Shown one piece after another: positions 36,399 through 48,457 of a DNA stretch of 64,000 bases (position 1 is its first letter; each line of letters opens with the position of its first letter). The DNA is from Nyssa sinensis (Eukaryota > Streptophyta > Magnoliopsida > Cornales > Nyssaceae), in assembly GCA_008638375.1 (NCBI GenBank), contig CM018041.1, positions 3,835,501-3,899,500 on the forward strand, in the 5' to 3' direction. Made by a program: the position numbers and the translations under genes. The notes beneath the pieces were generated by a model. The model was not told the origin of the DNA and did no database searches. It saw only the letters and a list, made by a program, of their open reading frames with translations.

Positions 36399-39300
36399 TC
36401 AGTATTCCTTCTTCCCAAAATTCTTGCACCAGAGTTGCGAGGGAATTGGACGAACCGGATGGTGAGGCCGTTGCTGCAAATAACCAAAAAAAAAAGTCGC
36501 ACATTAATCAGAATACACACATGTTATATAGGACACCTAAAACACTGAATTGGAGAGTCGAGAATTAATCTATTTATGGACTTTTTTGAATCAAAGCATG
36601 ACAAGCAATGCATAATCTCATTTGGTAAAATAAAATAGTATATACAATTCCGTGATTTAAGGAGGCAGCTAAAAGTAGGACTACTGTCCTATCCCTTTAA
36701 AAGCAAAACACAACCTGGTGCACAACCGAAGGCACAAGTATGTGAGATTCAAATTATTGTGTAAGTTCAGCAACACCAGAAAATGAAATTAATTCCTATT
36801 TGGAAGTCTAAAAATTGTTACTTGCAGTTATTTATAAGCAAATTCTTGACTATGTAAAAACTTGGATGTTGGAATTGGTATCAACTGCAGTCAAAATATA
36901 CACTTAGAAGGACTCTTGGAAGGAGGATGGAAGTCACCTAAATACAGCTTCTGATACATATTACTAAGAATAAATATAATTTGATAAATTCGGAACTGTT
37001 GTGCCACACAAGTGAATGAGAAATAAAGGTAGCGACATAAGAAGGCAGGCAGTTAAAGCCATGAAAGCCCTTGCACATTGTGTTGTGGTATTGGGGGTTA
37101 AAAAAACCTCTAGCAATTGTCTTGAAGTTGAAGAAAATCAGAAATTTGCACCTGAAATTATAAAGTCCTAATTGACTCAGGAATATATATACATATATAT
37201 ATATATATACTAATTGTAACCCTAGATTCTTCTTGCCCCCCCTTCACTATCATCCATCAGTCATACGCGTATAAAGTAGGCCAATGAGATGTTGCAAGAA
37301 TGTTTTGGAAGATACTGAACCAAAAAAAAATTGTTATATCCTAATTGTAACCATAGGTTCTTCTTGCCCCCACTTTTCCATCTTCCATCAATCATAAACG
37401 TATAAAATTGGCCAACGAGGTGCTGCAAGATTGTTTTGGAACAAACTTAACAAAAAAAGAGAGAATGTTTTGGAACACTCGACACACTTTCTGTGATGAG
37501 AGGAACATCGACCAAGGAAATTCAACTCCTCTCATGATGGATAACTGGATCCAGTGCTAGCAGAATCGAAAGCTGATTTGTTCAAAATTTAAATGGTAAA
37601 AGAGTTTGAATTACCCTATGCTGTCCTTGAAGATGACTCAGGGTTGGTAATGTCAATTCTCAGCTCTGGCTGAGTAGAATTCGGATTCTTGATGGGCCAC
37701 TGAAGCTCTTGCAGACAGTGCTTCTCAGGCTCTTCAGGCCTCTGCTTGCTGGTTGATTGCTAAGGCCCCAGAGCTGGCAAATTTCGCTGGAAGTGATTTT
37801 TGCCCATGGCCTATTTTTTTTTTTTTTTTTTTTGACAGGTAAAGGTATTTGTATATATAAAAAGAGTGCCCAAGCCCCAAGGGAGGCGAATCCATGGGCT
37901 TTTGATTTTAATTTTTCACGGCAATTGTCCTTCATCCCTTCCACCCCGTGTCCTTAAAGTGGCTGAGACAGGAATGGATACTTTTCTACGATCCTTTCCG
38001 TAAACATGGAGGATGGGGTTGAATCAGATAACCCAAAGTCTTTAGAAGAGATGGTTTTTGGTATCACATGTAGTGAAGCCAATTAATTGATTAATAAGGA
38101 GAAAGAGTTTGATTCTACCAAAAATGCTACTAGGAGAAGAGGAAGGACAAAAAGAACATAAGAGCGAATGAAAAAAAAATGTTGATAAAACTTTTTGTTA
38201 TAGTGTTTATTATTTGTTGTAGTTATATTTTTCTCTAAGGGTATAATTGTACTTTTCTCTTGTGTTAATAAATTGCAAGGTGTAAGGGCAGCAGTAAGTA
38301 AGAAAGCCCTGACCTTTCTCCAACTCTTTTCTTTCTTTCCAGTTGTTTCTTCCTCCTTTTCTAACCCTAACTTTCGTACATAAAATTCAACTTGGTATCA
38401 GACCAAGGTTATTTTAGCAAGGAAATTCATCCAAACGCAGTCAAGTATACACACGGACTAAAAGAGGGCCTGGAGGACTGCTGACATCAGCATTTGAGGG
38501 CAGCAGTGAGTAAGAAAAAGCCCTGACCTTTCTCCAACTCTTTTATTTCTTTCCAGTTGTTTCTTCCTCCTTTTCTAACCCTAACTTTCATACATAAAAT
38601 TCAACTCTTATCTATATTCTATTATTATTATTCTCAAGGCATTTAGCAGTTTATCAGAAAATAGAAGTTTCGAAGGTCACTTCCTCAAGTACTTGGATAC
38701 TTTTATTGCTCCTGGTCAATGAATACCAATAGATGCACCAGTTAGGATAAGTGATTTGATTGACTTGAAAGTGCTCCAGTTACAATAGAAATGCCAGAAA
38801 ACAATAGGAGATGAGGCGCTAAAGAAAGGCATGATGATGGCCTATAATTTAAAGGAACATATGACCCTTGATAAAGCTAAATGGTGTAAATGGACAACAG
38901 CTTCTGACCTTGTAGTTTTTAGGTAGTAGGGTTCACAGAGTTGAGTTGACATGACCAGAGCCACAATGGATCCAAAGTAATGAGTTCATAGGTTGTGAAC
39001 ACAATTCAAATATATTCCAAATTGAGTTAGATGTGATCTTACAGAATAATGATCAATTTGTGTTGGTATTGTTGATCATGTCTGAGGTGCAAATAGAATA
39101 AATAATTAATAAATATAAATTAGAGATTCCTTAGAGTTAACGCAGATAACTCAAAATTATTTCTTTAATTAATTACCCCTAATTAACTAAACAGATCTCG
39201 TTGATATTTAAGTGGTTTAAACCGAGTGATCTGAGAAATAAAGTTAGATTCATAATTAATTCTATATGGCCAAGTGCTCACTAGTCAATTACGCAATAAA

Positions 39301-41650
39301 AATATAAAGCACGAAAATAGATAAAGCACGAAATTGACAACTTTGATTACTAACCTTCCACACTAACTTGTATAGATTATCATTAACCAATCAATTACGT
39401 TGTCTTCCATATTCCACTCTTACCTACTAATTGACTTTATTAACTTGTTTCTTTACCATAGCAATACCTCGTACCAATCACAATCTGCCTCTGCAGATCC
39501 ACTTTACCGGTGTGCAACTGACTATTTGGTGATCTAAAGGTGTGTCCTAAGATTCTCTCACCACAAAGCTCACAAAACCTTTGTGAAAGGAAGTCTAGAT
39601 GAATCCACTCATAAGAAGAAGAAAATTCTCTTAAAGGATTTTATAGTGCTATATTATGCTCTCTAGATTATGCAAAGGTTCTCTTTTAATAACTAATGAA
39701 TACAACACATTGTGTTGGCAAACATATAACCCTACTGAAATTCGGATTACTTCAGCCAATTAGATTCTCGAAATCAAGACGCAAATTTGGACAAGTCCTC
39801 TCTTTCAGACGGGTCAGGTTCTATTTTCAGCATTTTGTTCCTAATAAACATAGAGACACATTAAAAACCAAAGGGTCAATATTTTATCATACTCTAACGT
39901 CTTTCGGGCCTATAGTCACTAATGAAAAATATCTGGAGTATGTGTAACATTAATAGTGAAAGATTAAGCGCACACTCATCTTAAGTACGCAACTATAAAT
40001 GAATGCATGTTGTGCTTATGTGTTTATAACTTTCTCGATAGAGTAAATATGAAGTTTTCAAGTTGTCTTCGAAATTCTTCATCTTCAAAAATACCAAGTT
40101 GTAATTCAGTGCGGCTTGTTCAACTCTTCAAGGATTGGATTGACTAGCAACAAGACTAACTTAGCCTAACCATTATAGACTCTTGACTTAGACTTTTGGA
40201 ATGAATTGCCAACACAATACTTAGAGAAAAAATTCACAACAATTCAAATACAATTTCTGTCACAATGTCAACGAATGACATTCTTGTACTCAAGAACCAC
40301 TAAAAATTATACATTATAGAGCTTCTATAACAAGAGGGAGAGCATTCACATATCACTCCATCTCTCTCTTTAGAAATGAATAAACATTTAAAGTTGAGAA
40401 CCTTCTTTTAACGAACTTGTAGCGGGGAAAGATGAAGGGGGCAAAGAAAAACGATCATAAACATCAGATTAAACCATATCTTTTCCATGTAAACAAATCA
40501 ATTTGTAAAAAGAAAGAGAAGTTAAAGCTCAAACTCCAAGTGGACATTCCCACCTGGAACATCAAAAAAAAACTCCTTGACCATTGAACACATCAATACA
40601 AGCAAAGATCACGTCAGCCAAAACAAGGCCGTAGAAACAACTCAACCTACAAAATTCCAGGAAGGGGAAAAAATAAAAAAATAAAAATACTCTTTAAGCA
40701 TTGGCAGTGGCGAAAAATAGTTAACAGAAGCCTCCACTTAAGCTGCACAACTCTATTCTCAGTGCAGTTCTTAACTTGCTTCTAGTTCAAACCAAACTCT
40801 AAAACATATTATTCTGTATTCCCTGTGTCACAACTACAAAACTCACTGCAGTTCAACTCACTGCCCTAATGAGCTATAAAAGGTGACATACTCAAAGGTC
40901 AAACGGCCAATGCAAAATGATGATATGTTTCTGAATCATGAAGCAAATTTTTCCCGAATCCTTTAATATATTCACGGGCCACAAGCAGTCCTTCGATTCA
41001 GACAAATTAGCATATGATGGTTAGTAATATAATTCCCGAATATCAAAATCGTGTTGCCGATTCTGAATATAGACCTAGGTATTACTCCATTCACTACCAC
41101 TGACCAACTTCTATATTGCATAAAAAAGGGAACAATGTCAACCAAAACAATGATAATAAATACAAATAGATGACACCATAAATAGTAAAATCATCTTCGT
41201 TTGTCGATTACTACGTTGCATATCATAGATCGAGATAAATTGGAAAAAATTCCCTTTTCGAATGCGATTAAACAACAGATAATCACAGTTTCAACAATCA
41301 TATATCAATAAACACTAATTCTATATCTTCCATGGTAAATAAATCGATCGGTAGAAGTTCAACTATAACTGAATGAAATCAAATGTGTTTGTTTATGCAC
41401 ACCTCCATAATTAATATATAAATATATATATAGAGAGAGAGAGAGGGGGGGGGGGGGAAACCTCGAGCTCGGCAGATTTCATGGCGATAGGGATGCAGAT
41501 GAGGAAGATGCCGGCCATAGCGATGGCGGTGTTGCGCTTCCAGTGCTTGGGTCTACAGTTGGGCCCACCGGTCATGGTCCACACTTTGGTTCTGAAATCG
41601 CCTCCGTGGGCCGCATCTCCGTGGTGTCCGTGATCTCCTCCTCCGGCCAT
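36399..41650 (-). CDS. Small membrane protein, probable mitochondrial complex I accessory subunit
   Basis: Two exons, 41650-41462 and 36473-36399, joined at phase 0 (GAG|gtttcc and ttatttgcag|CAA) give 87 residues. The N-terminus is His/Gly-rich (GGGDHGHHGDAAHGG, 3-17), followed by WTMTGGPNCRPKHWKRN. One hydrophobic segment, TAIAMAGIFLICIPIAM (about 41-57), comes next. The C-terminus is basic (RPHHPVRPIPSQLWCKNFGKK). From memory this resembles the short plant protein At4g00585, reported in respiratory complex I and, I believe, likened to the NDUFC1/KFYI subunit; the exact subunit name is uncertain. The 4,988-bp intron is full of repeats. There is no cleavable presequence, as is common for such subunits. 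Confidence 0.75.
37210..37445. repeat. Two-copy tandem repeat, period 131 bp
   Basis: The unit ctaattgtaaccctagattc at 37210 restarts at 37341. Both copies continue through cttcttgccccc, atccatca, cgtataaa and tgcaaga(a/t)tgttttgga. Confidence 0.8.
37814..37900 (-). mobile_element. Possible retroposon 3' end with poly(A)
   Basis: A run of twenty T (37814-37833) followed by gacaggtaaaggtatttgta reads on the minus strand as a body ending in a long poly(A) tail. The rest of the element was not identified. Confidence 0.3.
38180..38603 (+). mobile_element. Internally deleted LTR retrotransposon remnant
   Basis: A 5' LTR appears to run from tgttgataaaac (38180) to ttca (38389). Three bases later comes TGGTATCAGA (38393), the initiator-Met tRNA primer-binding site. 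After about 105 bp the second half of the same LTR reappears (38498-38603), nearly identical over 106 bp. The 3' LTR lacks its first half and no coding region survives. It lies antisense inside the complex I-like gene intron. Confidence 0.75.
41445..41457 (+). repeat. G13 tract after a GA microsatellite
   Basis: AT, GA and G tracts follow each other directly (about 41416-41457). On the transcribed strand they begin four bases inside the intron. Confidence 0.85.
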
Positions 41651-41830
41651 TTCTGACTTCTCTGCTTTCTCTGTTTCCTGTTCGATTCGACCAAAGGCAG
41701 AGAATATAGGTAGACGACGATGATCCGATGGTGTTGGGAAAATGGAGTAATAATCCCCTAATCGGCTAATCGACTGATCTGAGAGTGATCAGGTGGGACC
41801 AACTTTTTTCTGGCTTAGCATACGAGGAAA

Positions 41831-41873
41831 CAAACGACGTCGCTGGTAAAATTACGTCTTTCCACGACGTCGT
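41831..41873. promoter_or_regulatory. Paired ACGACGTCG elements upstream of the complex I-like gene
   Basis: caaacgacgtcg (41831-41842) and the palindrome ACGACGTCGT (41864-41873) lie about 180-220 bp upstream of the start codon at 41650. Both forms also occur together upstream of SEND1. Confidence 0.55.
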
Positions 41874-43170
41874 CGCATAAAATCCAGGAATGGGGTAGGC
41901 TCGAATACGTTTATAAATTGGGAATTTATATTTATGTTTTAACTAAAAAAATAAACCTGTTCACTTTGCAAAATTATAGTTACTTTATTTTACGGTTGTT
42001 AGACCCTCACCTCGTCTGTATTTTCTAGATTAATCCTTAATCAAGATTAATAGTTCGAGTATTATACAATCGTGTAAAGCGATGATATTACCTAAAATAA
42101 ATAAAATTAGTTAAATTCTGGCAGGTTTAAATACTTTATTTATTTAAATTATAATTTGTAATGTATCTACTTTATTAATATATTAGTTAATTAAAGAGAT
42201 AGAATAAAATTAATTATTATCGTATTTATTAAAAATGAGATTTGACAATAATAGAATTCTATTCCAATTGGTGTTATAAAAACAACTGTAATATACCTGT
42301 AATATAATTTTCATAATTTTTTTAAGAAAAAATTTATATTTCTCTCTTTAGATTTTTTTTCACCTTGTTTTGGCTTACCATCTATAAATTTTTAGTCTTA
42401 AATTTTGTTAGCCCTTGTATATTAATGAGATTTAACAACGTTTATGATTATTTAAGAAAGTTTTAATACACACATGATGAATTTTAAACAATTTCGCATA
42501 TTCAGATAATGGACTGTGAATTGAATTTGACACAAGTATTTCCTTCATGTCAATTTCATCTTGTACACGATTGTACAATATTAAATTCATGTATATGGTT
42601 ATTGTATGTGATACACACATGAATATTGCGTAAAACATTTTCAAAACGGGTTTATTTTAAACACTAAGGAGGTGAGTGGGGGTATTTGTGGATGTCTGAT
42701 AAAAAGGGAGTGAGAGATAGGATTATTTTGAAGTGAGATTTAATATAATACATAATTTGTGAGTTCATTTGACTTAAATATAAAAATTTTAATTCTTGAT
42801 TTATTTCTGGTATGAGATACCATCACGTTGATTAAGATGTATTGATATTAGTATATAAAAAAAGTAACTTTTTTTAATTATATCTAAATACTTTTTAAAT
42901 CTAGATTATCATATCCAAATTTTTTTTTATCATTTTTAAAAATTAATTATAAAATTTTAAAATATATTTAAAAAGTATTTTACAGAAAATAAACCACAAG
43001 TATTTCTCAAATTTTAATTTGACAGTTGGCTGTGTCAGACAAATTTTAAGTAGTTCATTAAAATATATAGGGGTTTTTACTCGTTTCAGTGTCCTGGAAT
43101 CGGATTCTCTCCGCATCTGTGCTACTAGTTTCAAAAACCTCTTAAAAAATTTAGACAAAATTGAACGAGG
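41874..43170. other. AT-rich intergenic DNA
   Basis: No gene, RNA or clear mobile element was recognised. Confidence 0.6.
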
Positions 43171-43409
43171 TGTATTAGAAGGTCCAGTTCGAAGCCTTCT
43201 TAAAATCTAGGTGTTAAGGAGAGGGGTAATTGTGTTTTATAGGCTGAAGATTGGGCACGCTGGAAAACAAGCTCGGATCATGCTCTGATACCATATTAGA
43301 AGGTCCAGCCCGAAACCTCCCTTAAAACTCCAGATGTTAAGAAGATGGGTAACTGAGATTTATAAATAGCGCAAAAGGGCAATCAATAGATGATGTGGGA
43401 CATTCCAGA
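43171..43409 (-). mobile_element. Second TRIM element, one repeat truncated
   Basis: Read on the minus strand, a repeat starting TGGAATGTCCCACATC (near 43407) and ending GGACCTTCTAATA (43294) is followed at once by TGGTATCAGAGCATGATCC. This is an excellent initiator-Met primer-binding site (complement of 43275-43293). A second copy of the repeat's distal half (CTCCTTAACACC to GGACCTTCTAATACA) ends at 43171. It belongs to the same general class as the 1339-1638 element but is a distinct subtype. Confidence 0.75.
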
Positions 43410-44960
43410 CTCTCTCATCTCTATATATGTGTATATATGCGCGCACACACAAAACACACATATATTTGTCTTTCTCTATCTGTGCGTGAAATTAGAGAAC
43501 AGATCGAGGCTGATCTTGATTGTGAATATTATACGAGGAATTGAAAGAAGTTTTCTTGTTAAAACGATGAACGAAACGCAGGAAATTTGGATTAAGAAAG
43601 TTTTTTTTCTTTTGCTTTTGAATTTCAGCTATCATGAACTAGAATTTGGAATTCGTATATAGCAGAAAAGGTGATAATTTGCGGATACTTTGTTCACGAA
43701 TTTCCATTTTTTGTTTCTCTAATTGAAAGTTGAAACCTTGTCAGGTAGATGAGTGTTTGAAACTTGACATGCAAATAAATGTTAGACGTTAAAATGACGT
43801 TTAAGCACGGACATCATTGCACTTACAGAATTGTATCTCACATGCAAAATATCCAAATTAAAGCAAGATTAATCTGCTTCATTTTCCATCAGTAATGTAG
43901 GGATATGCAAACAGACAGTAGCGCCAGCAAATTCCCCAAATGTTGCTGCCTCTTATTATAGATTTTATTTGTGTTTGATTGCTTATTTCTTGTTTGATTC
44001 CCTTGGTCCCATTTGGCAGCTAAACAACGTACTCACCACTATGATGTCTGGCTAAAGAGGATTAAATTTAAAATTTGCAAAAGATATCCAAATTTGCATG
44101 CATGTACAAATGTCCCAAGCTAAAGGATAAGAATATTCATCCTTCTGTTTTGGATATTACCTACATTCCAATGGTTATAGGACTGTTGGATTTTTATTCC
44201 AAATTCCTCCCATTTCCATTCCTGATTCCTTTTGGCACTTGAATTGGGCTACCACGGTTGTCTTTGCATCTTTCCCAATCCATATGTTTGTAGGCTGAGC
44301 GCTATAAATACTTGGTTGCTTTTCCTGACGTGGGACAAGAGAAACACAAGATGACTAGAGACCTTTCCTCAAGCCTTACATGGAAGACCATAGTCAGAAA
44401 GTGAAAAATGAGACTAAATCGAAAAATAAAGCATTTTTGGAGTTCAGGGGGATTAAAACTATTGCAATGAATATATTTTGAATCACAAAATGGTTATTAA
44501 TGGACACTAGGTACCCCTTTACATTGTTAGCTATATCTCCTGCTGCATCAGATGCTACTGTGCTTGTGAAAGTCTCTCTTCACATGAAACATTTTGTTTG
44601 CTTGGAAATATATACTGTTGCTGTGATTTGTTTCTTGATTGGTTTAATCAGGTGCACAAGGTTTTTTATTTTTTACGTTAATTAGATTAAGCTATATATG
44701 ATACCCAATAGTTACAATGTTCGTATTCATTTGTCTCATGTTAATTGAAAGCTTCAACAATCTTGCAGACCTTGCTACTTGACTTTACCTTTTTCTATCA
44801 TCAGATACAGAGTACATTTATGTCGGTTCTCTGTTCTTAGTGGGTATTGTTCAAGGTTTCGCTCTTGTGTTCTATACATGAATACAATAACTTCCAAGTC
44901 TAAATGGCCTAGTTATTGTCTCCCCAAATTTTTAGCTTTTTAGGTCTTTCAAATCTTTCC
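43410..44960. other. Intergenic region before the F-box locus
   Basis: A TATA-like gctataaatac at about 44302 could start a plus-strand transcript, perhaps a leader exon of the F-box locus. This is not supported by any recognised splice pair. Otherwise no gene was seen. Confidence 0.4.
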
Positions 44961-44966
44961 TTACGT

Positions 44967-45320
44967 GCTATGAAGCACGGACACTCTATTTTAACTTACG
45001 TGTCTGTGTCGGATACCAATACTCTCGAACACTTTCCGAACACGTGTTCGAATACTTGAATCATGAATGTTAATGATAAAATGAATAGGTTCATTATTTT
45101 TTATTTAATGATTTTGTTATTTTAATATCTTAATAATATTTTATAAATTTATGTGTTTTTATATCAATTTTAATTAAAATAACATTAAATTTTTATTATA
45201 TGGTCATATAAAAATATAAAAATATTTTATATATTTAACTTGTTTCTAACATTTCTGCATTCTACTTTTTAAAAAAATAATGTGTCTGTTCGTGTCGTAT
45301 CTGTATCCATGCTTATTAGC
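44967..45320. mobile_element. Foldback MITE
   Basis: The left end gctatgaagcacggacac and the complement of the right end, gctaataagcatggatac, agree at 14 of 18 positions. The interior is very AT-rich. Flanking ttacgt and ttatgt may be a decayed target duplication. It is non-coding; the superfamily is uncertain. Confidence 0.6.
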
Positions 45321-45966
45321 TTATGTCTGTCAGTGGAGTGCAAAAAGATATTGTGAGAACTGATTGGCCCCACTTGTACCTCTTTCCTTATACAGTGCAG
45401 GGGGTTAGGATTACTTTTAATGTTTGGGGTGAAATATTCTCTAACAAAGGCTTTTGATCACAGCCTCTCTACCATTGGACCGCAAAAGGTATTCTGATTT
45501 CACCTGGTCATTTTCATTTACCTTTTCGTTCTGTTGATAGTATACCCAGGATTAATTTCTTTCCTTAACTTTGTCGTTTTACGGTGAAGAACAACATCCA
45601 CAAAATGGTTATGATCTTTTCCCATAGATTTTGAGTCCTTGAAATAGTTATGAAACTTGTCTTGTGCCTGATTGGAGGTGGAAGGTCAATCCCTTGTAGA
45701 AACTTTAGCTTTAGTAAACTCCTGTCCATCATGCGATCTAGTACCCTATTATTATTTTTATGAAAGGATCAGTACGACTTTATACATCAGTTTTTGGCGT
45801 TGGCTTTTGAAACAGAAGAGGGGCAATTACAAAACTGGTATTCAGGGAAAGCAGCTATATCAAGATTTTTATCAAACAAGGTGTGATGGGGTTTTGCATT
45901 GATGATTCAGAGATAACTTGGAGTATTTTTTGGGTACCTTAGCTCGATTGGTGATGAGGTGGCTCA

Positions 45967-46450
45967 GATTGGGGAGGATGTTACTCTTATGTGGGTGACT
46001 GAAGTGTTACACATGCTTTGTAGATGTTTTATGGCCAATGAATATTAGCTAAAATTTTATTGTAAAATTATGTAAACTTCAGTAGGACGAGGTTTGTTTT
46101 ATGGAAAATAATGGTTGATAATAAGATGGGTGAGATTGGGGAGGATGTTGCTGATATGTGGGTGACAAGTTTTACACTTGCTTTGTAGATGTTATATGAC
46201 CAATGAATATTAGCTAAAATTTTATTGCAAAATTATGCAAACCCCAGTAGGACAAGTTATGTTCTATGGAAAATAATGGTTGGTAATAAGATGGGTGAGA
46301 TTGGGGAGGATTTTGATTATGTGTGGGTGACAGAAGTTTTACACGTGTTTTGTAGATGTTATATGACCAATGAATATTAGCTAAATTTTTATTGCAAAAT
46401 TATGTAAACACCAGTAAGACAAGGTCTGTTTTTTGGCAAACAATGCTTAT
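45967..46450. repeat. Three-copy tandem repeat, period 165-167 bp
   Basis: Units begin gattggggagga at 45967, 46134 and 46299. Each holds gtgggtgac, ttacac, tttgtagatgtt, ccaatgaatattagctaaa and ttttattg(c/t)aaaattatg in that order. Copies 2 and 3 are closer to each other than to copy 1. Confidence 0.9.
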
Positions 46451-47534
46451 CAAAGAAAAATGTTTTATGGAGCAGAATGTTTGGCATTCAAGAAACATTT
46501 CCCCTGAGATAAGTTAAGAAGACCTGGATTCCAAGAATGATGAGAATTACTAATGGGCAAATTGGAAGAATCCTGAAAGTGGACCTTATTGTAAGGAGGG
46601 AGCATGATCAATTTGGTTAAAATGTTCATTCATGCAGCGATGTAAAAAAGGTGATGGTTTATATATTAATTAGTGCTGGTTGAAGGTGGTAGAGGAATGA
46701 TAAATAAAGCTTAAAGTGAGCAGGTTTGTCTTGCCAATTCTGGTTGTTGCTCATTTTTATTTGTCTAAATGCATTATGTGCATTTTTTTTCTTCAATATT
46801 CTTTTCTCAAGAATTAGTCACTTGTCTCTTCTATTGAAACTCAAACCTCTTCTCAGAGAAAAGACTCCATCATCTATTATTTTTGCTTGCATCCACCATG
46901 TCAGTGCCAAGTTCACACCCTGGTAAAGGTTCATTGCTGTCCCATCCCATTTGAAGCTTTCTACTGTGTATATGTTTTTTTGTGAAAAGCTTACAACAAA
47001 TTGTTCAATCGTCTATTTACTCTGATTCGAAGCATTCGGAATCTATTCCACATGAAACGTGAATAGCAACCATTATTTTTTGCATAGTTCTGATGATGTA
47101 TGGCTATTAGCTCTGCAGAACTCCTCTAAATGACGAATATACTCTCAGAAATGAATTTACTGAATTCGAAGTGTGTCTTATTCTCAATTCAGTTAATTAC
47201 TTCTTCAAACACTTGCAGAGTTGCCTGTATTCTTGCGGTTGCATTTCCATACTTCTGCATAGATACGTCATGGACACAGACAACTTATTGGCTGAAAAGT
47301 AGGCATATACTGGTCCTCTTTAGTATAATGGAGTATTGGGGGCAGATAAAGCATTACAGGTTTCAACTTCCTAATTTTTAGAGGATACTTTGACGGAGTT
47401 TTCAAAATATAAGCTAGTCATGTCCTGGCTTTAGGATTTCAAAGAAAAGTTTCAAGAGAGACAGATTGAATACTGAGAACCCAGATTTGATTTTTTGGAA
47501 GCTTTATTACTCTCTAAAACTTGTCTAAGCTGAG

Positions 47535-47755
47535 TGGAGTTTGGGTCTTTTTTTTTTTTGTCAGTGGATTATGATCCATCAGGGGTTGTGATTTGAACTG
47601 AGTGAGTTGTTAATCAGTAAATGAGTTATGCACCACCTAATTAATATTTACTGCACTGAGTGAAGTTTGGGTCATTTTTTGTTAGTGGGTGATCATCCAT
47701 TAAGGGTTATGATTTGAACTAAGTTGTAAATTCGTTGCGCACCATCTAGTTAATC
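47535..47755. repeat. Two-copy degenerate repeat
   Basis: Two blocks beginning (g/c)tgagtg(g/a)agtttgggtc (about 47530 and 47656) both contain gatc-atcca, gggtt(g/a)tgatttgaact and gcaccacct or gcaccatct. Confidence 0.65.
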
Positions 47756-47884
47756 AGAAACTGACAAAGTGCAAGCATGCTTAGAATGAATGGAAGACTA
47801 TTCTTTAAACCCAATTAGATTGGAGTTGCTTTTGGTCTCGAGCCCCCAAATTCCATAATATGTTGTATGAACATTATTTCCAGC

Positions 47885-47950
47885 CAGTGGCAGGTCCAGA
47901 AATATCACTCGTGGGGTGGGGACCTTAGCCCCCTGCTGAATCCACCAGTG
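47885..47950. mobile_element. 66-bp hAT-like MITE with perfect 8-bp target duplication
   Basis: The element starts CAGTGGCAGGTCCAG and ends CTGAATCCACCAGTG, imperfect inverted termini of the CAGTGGCGGATCCAG type used by plant hAT elements. The 8-mer tttccagc lies immediately on both sides (47877-47884 and 47951-47958), matching the 8-bp duplication made by hAT transposases. It is probably a deletion derivative. Confidence 0.8.
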
Positions 47951-48457
47951 TTTCCAGCTGCATCTTTATGCAAACTTGTCTTGCAAATTTCAGGAAATAA
48001 ATATTCCAATGATGTACAGCCAACTTGCATGATTCATTCTTGTTAACAGCTGTTATGGGTTATTGACCTAAATACCATTTTTTTTTTGTTCGACTGAATT
48101 ATTGACTACTTGCGTGTTATGTGTAAAATCACAGTGTGTAATTACTATTGGCATTGCATTAATAATTGTTATTGACTATTCATGTCTCATGTCTTAAAGT
48201 TCGTACTTCAAACGCTTGTCCACCCATCAGGGATAATCTGTCTAAACTTTTCCCATCTCTCCAAGCTATGATCTCAGAGTTGTCCGATAATATATGACAC
48301 AATGAAAGATTTGTGTGCAACTTTGCAAGTACAAGTCAGTGACAACAAGCTGAAATTGGAATCTTGGGGTTAACTTTTCATGTTGATTACTCTTTCTCCT
48401 TTATGCAGGCATTATGATGCATTAAACCTCTTCAGAAATTTTTGGCAAGCTTGTGAA

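Larger units (their letters stand above)
36474..41461. other. Long intron of the complex I-like gene
   Basis: This intron carries a two-copy repeat, a poly(T) tract, LTR remnants and about 2.7 kb of unresolved, repeat-like sequence (38640-41400). No reading frame in that part resembles a known protein. A run of 13 G (41445-41457) sits at the 5' splice end, so the primary transcript would have a C-run four bases after the donor. Confidence 0.6.

Noticed and set aside
38640..41400. Possible retroelement interior after the LTR remnant
   Set aside because: No gag, protease, reverse transcriptase or integrase motif could be read in any frame.
45967..46450. Possible CRISPR-like array
   Set aside because: The units are contiguous tandem repeats without unique spacers, in a plant nuclear genome.
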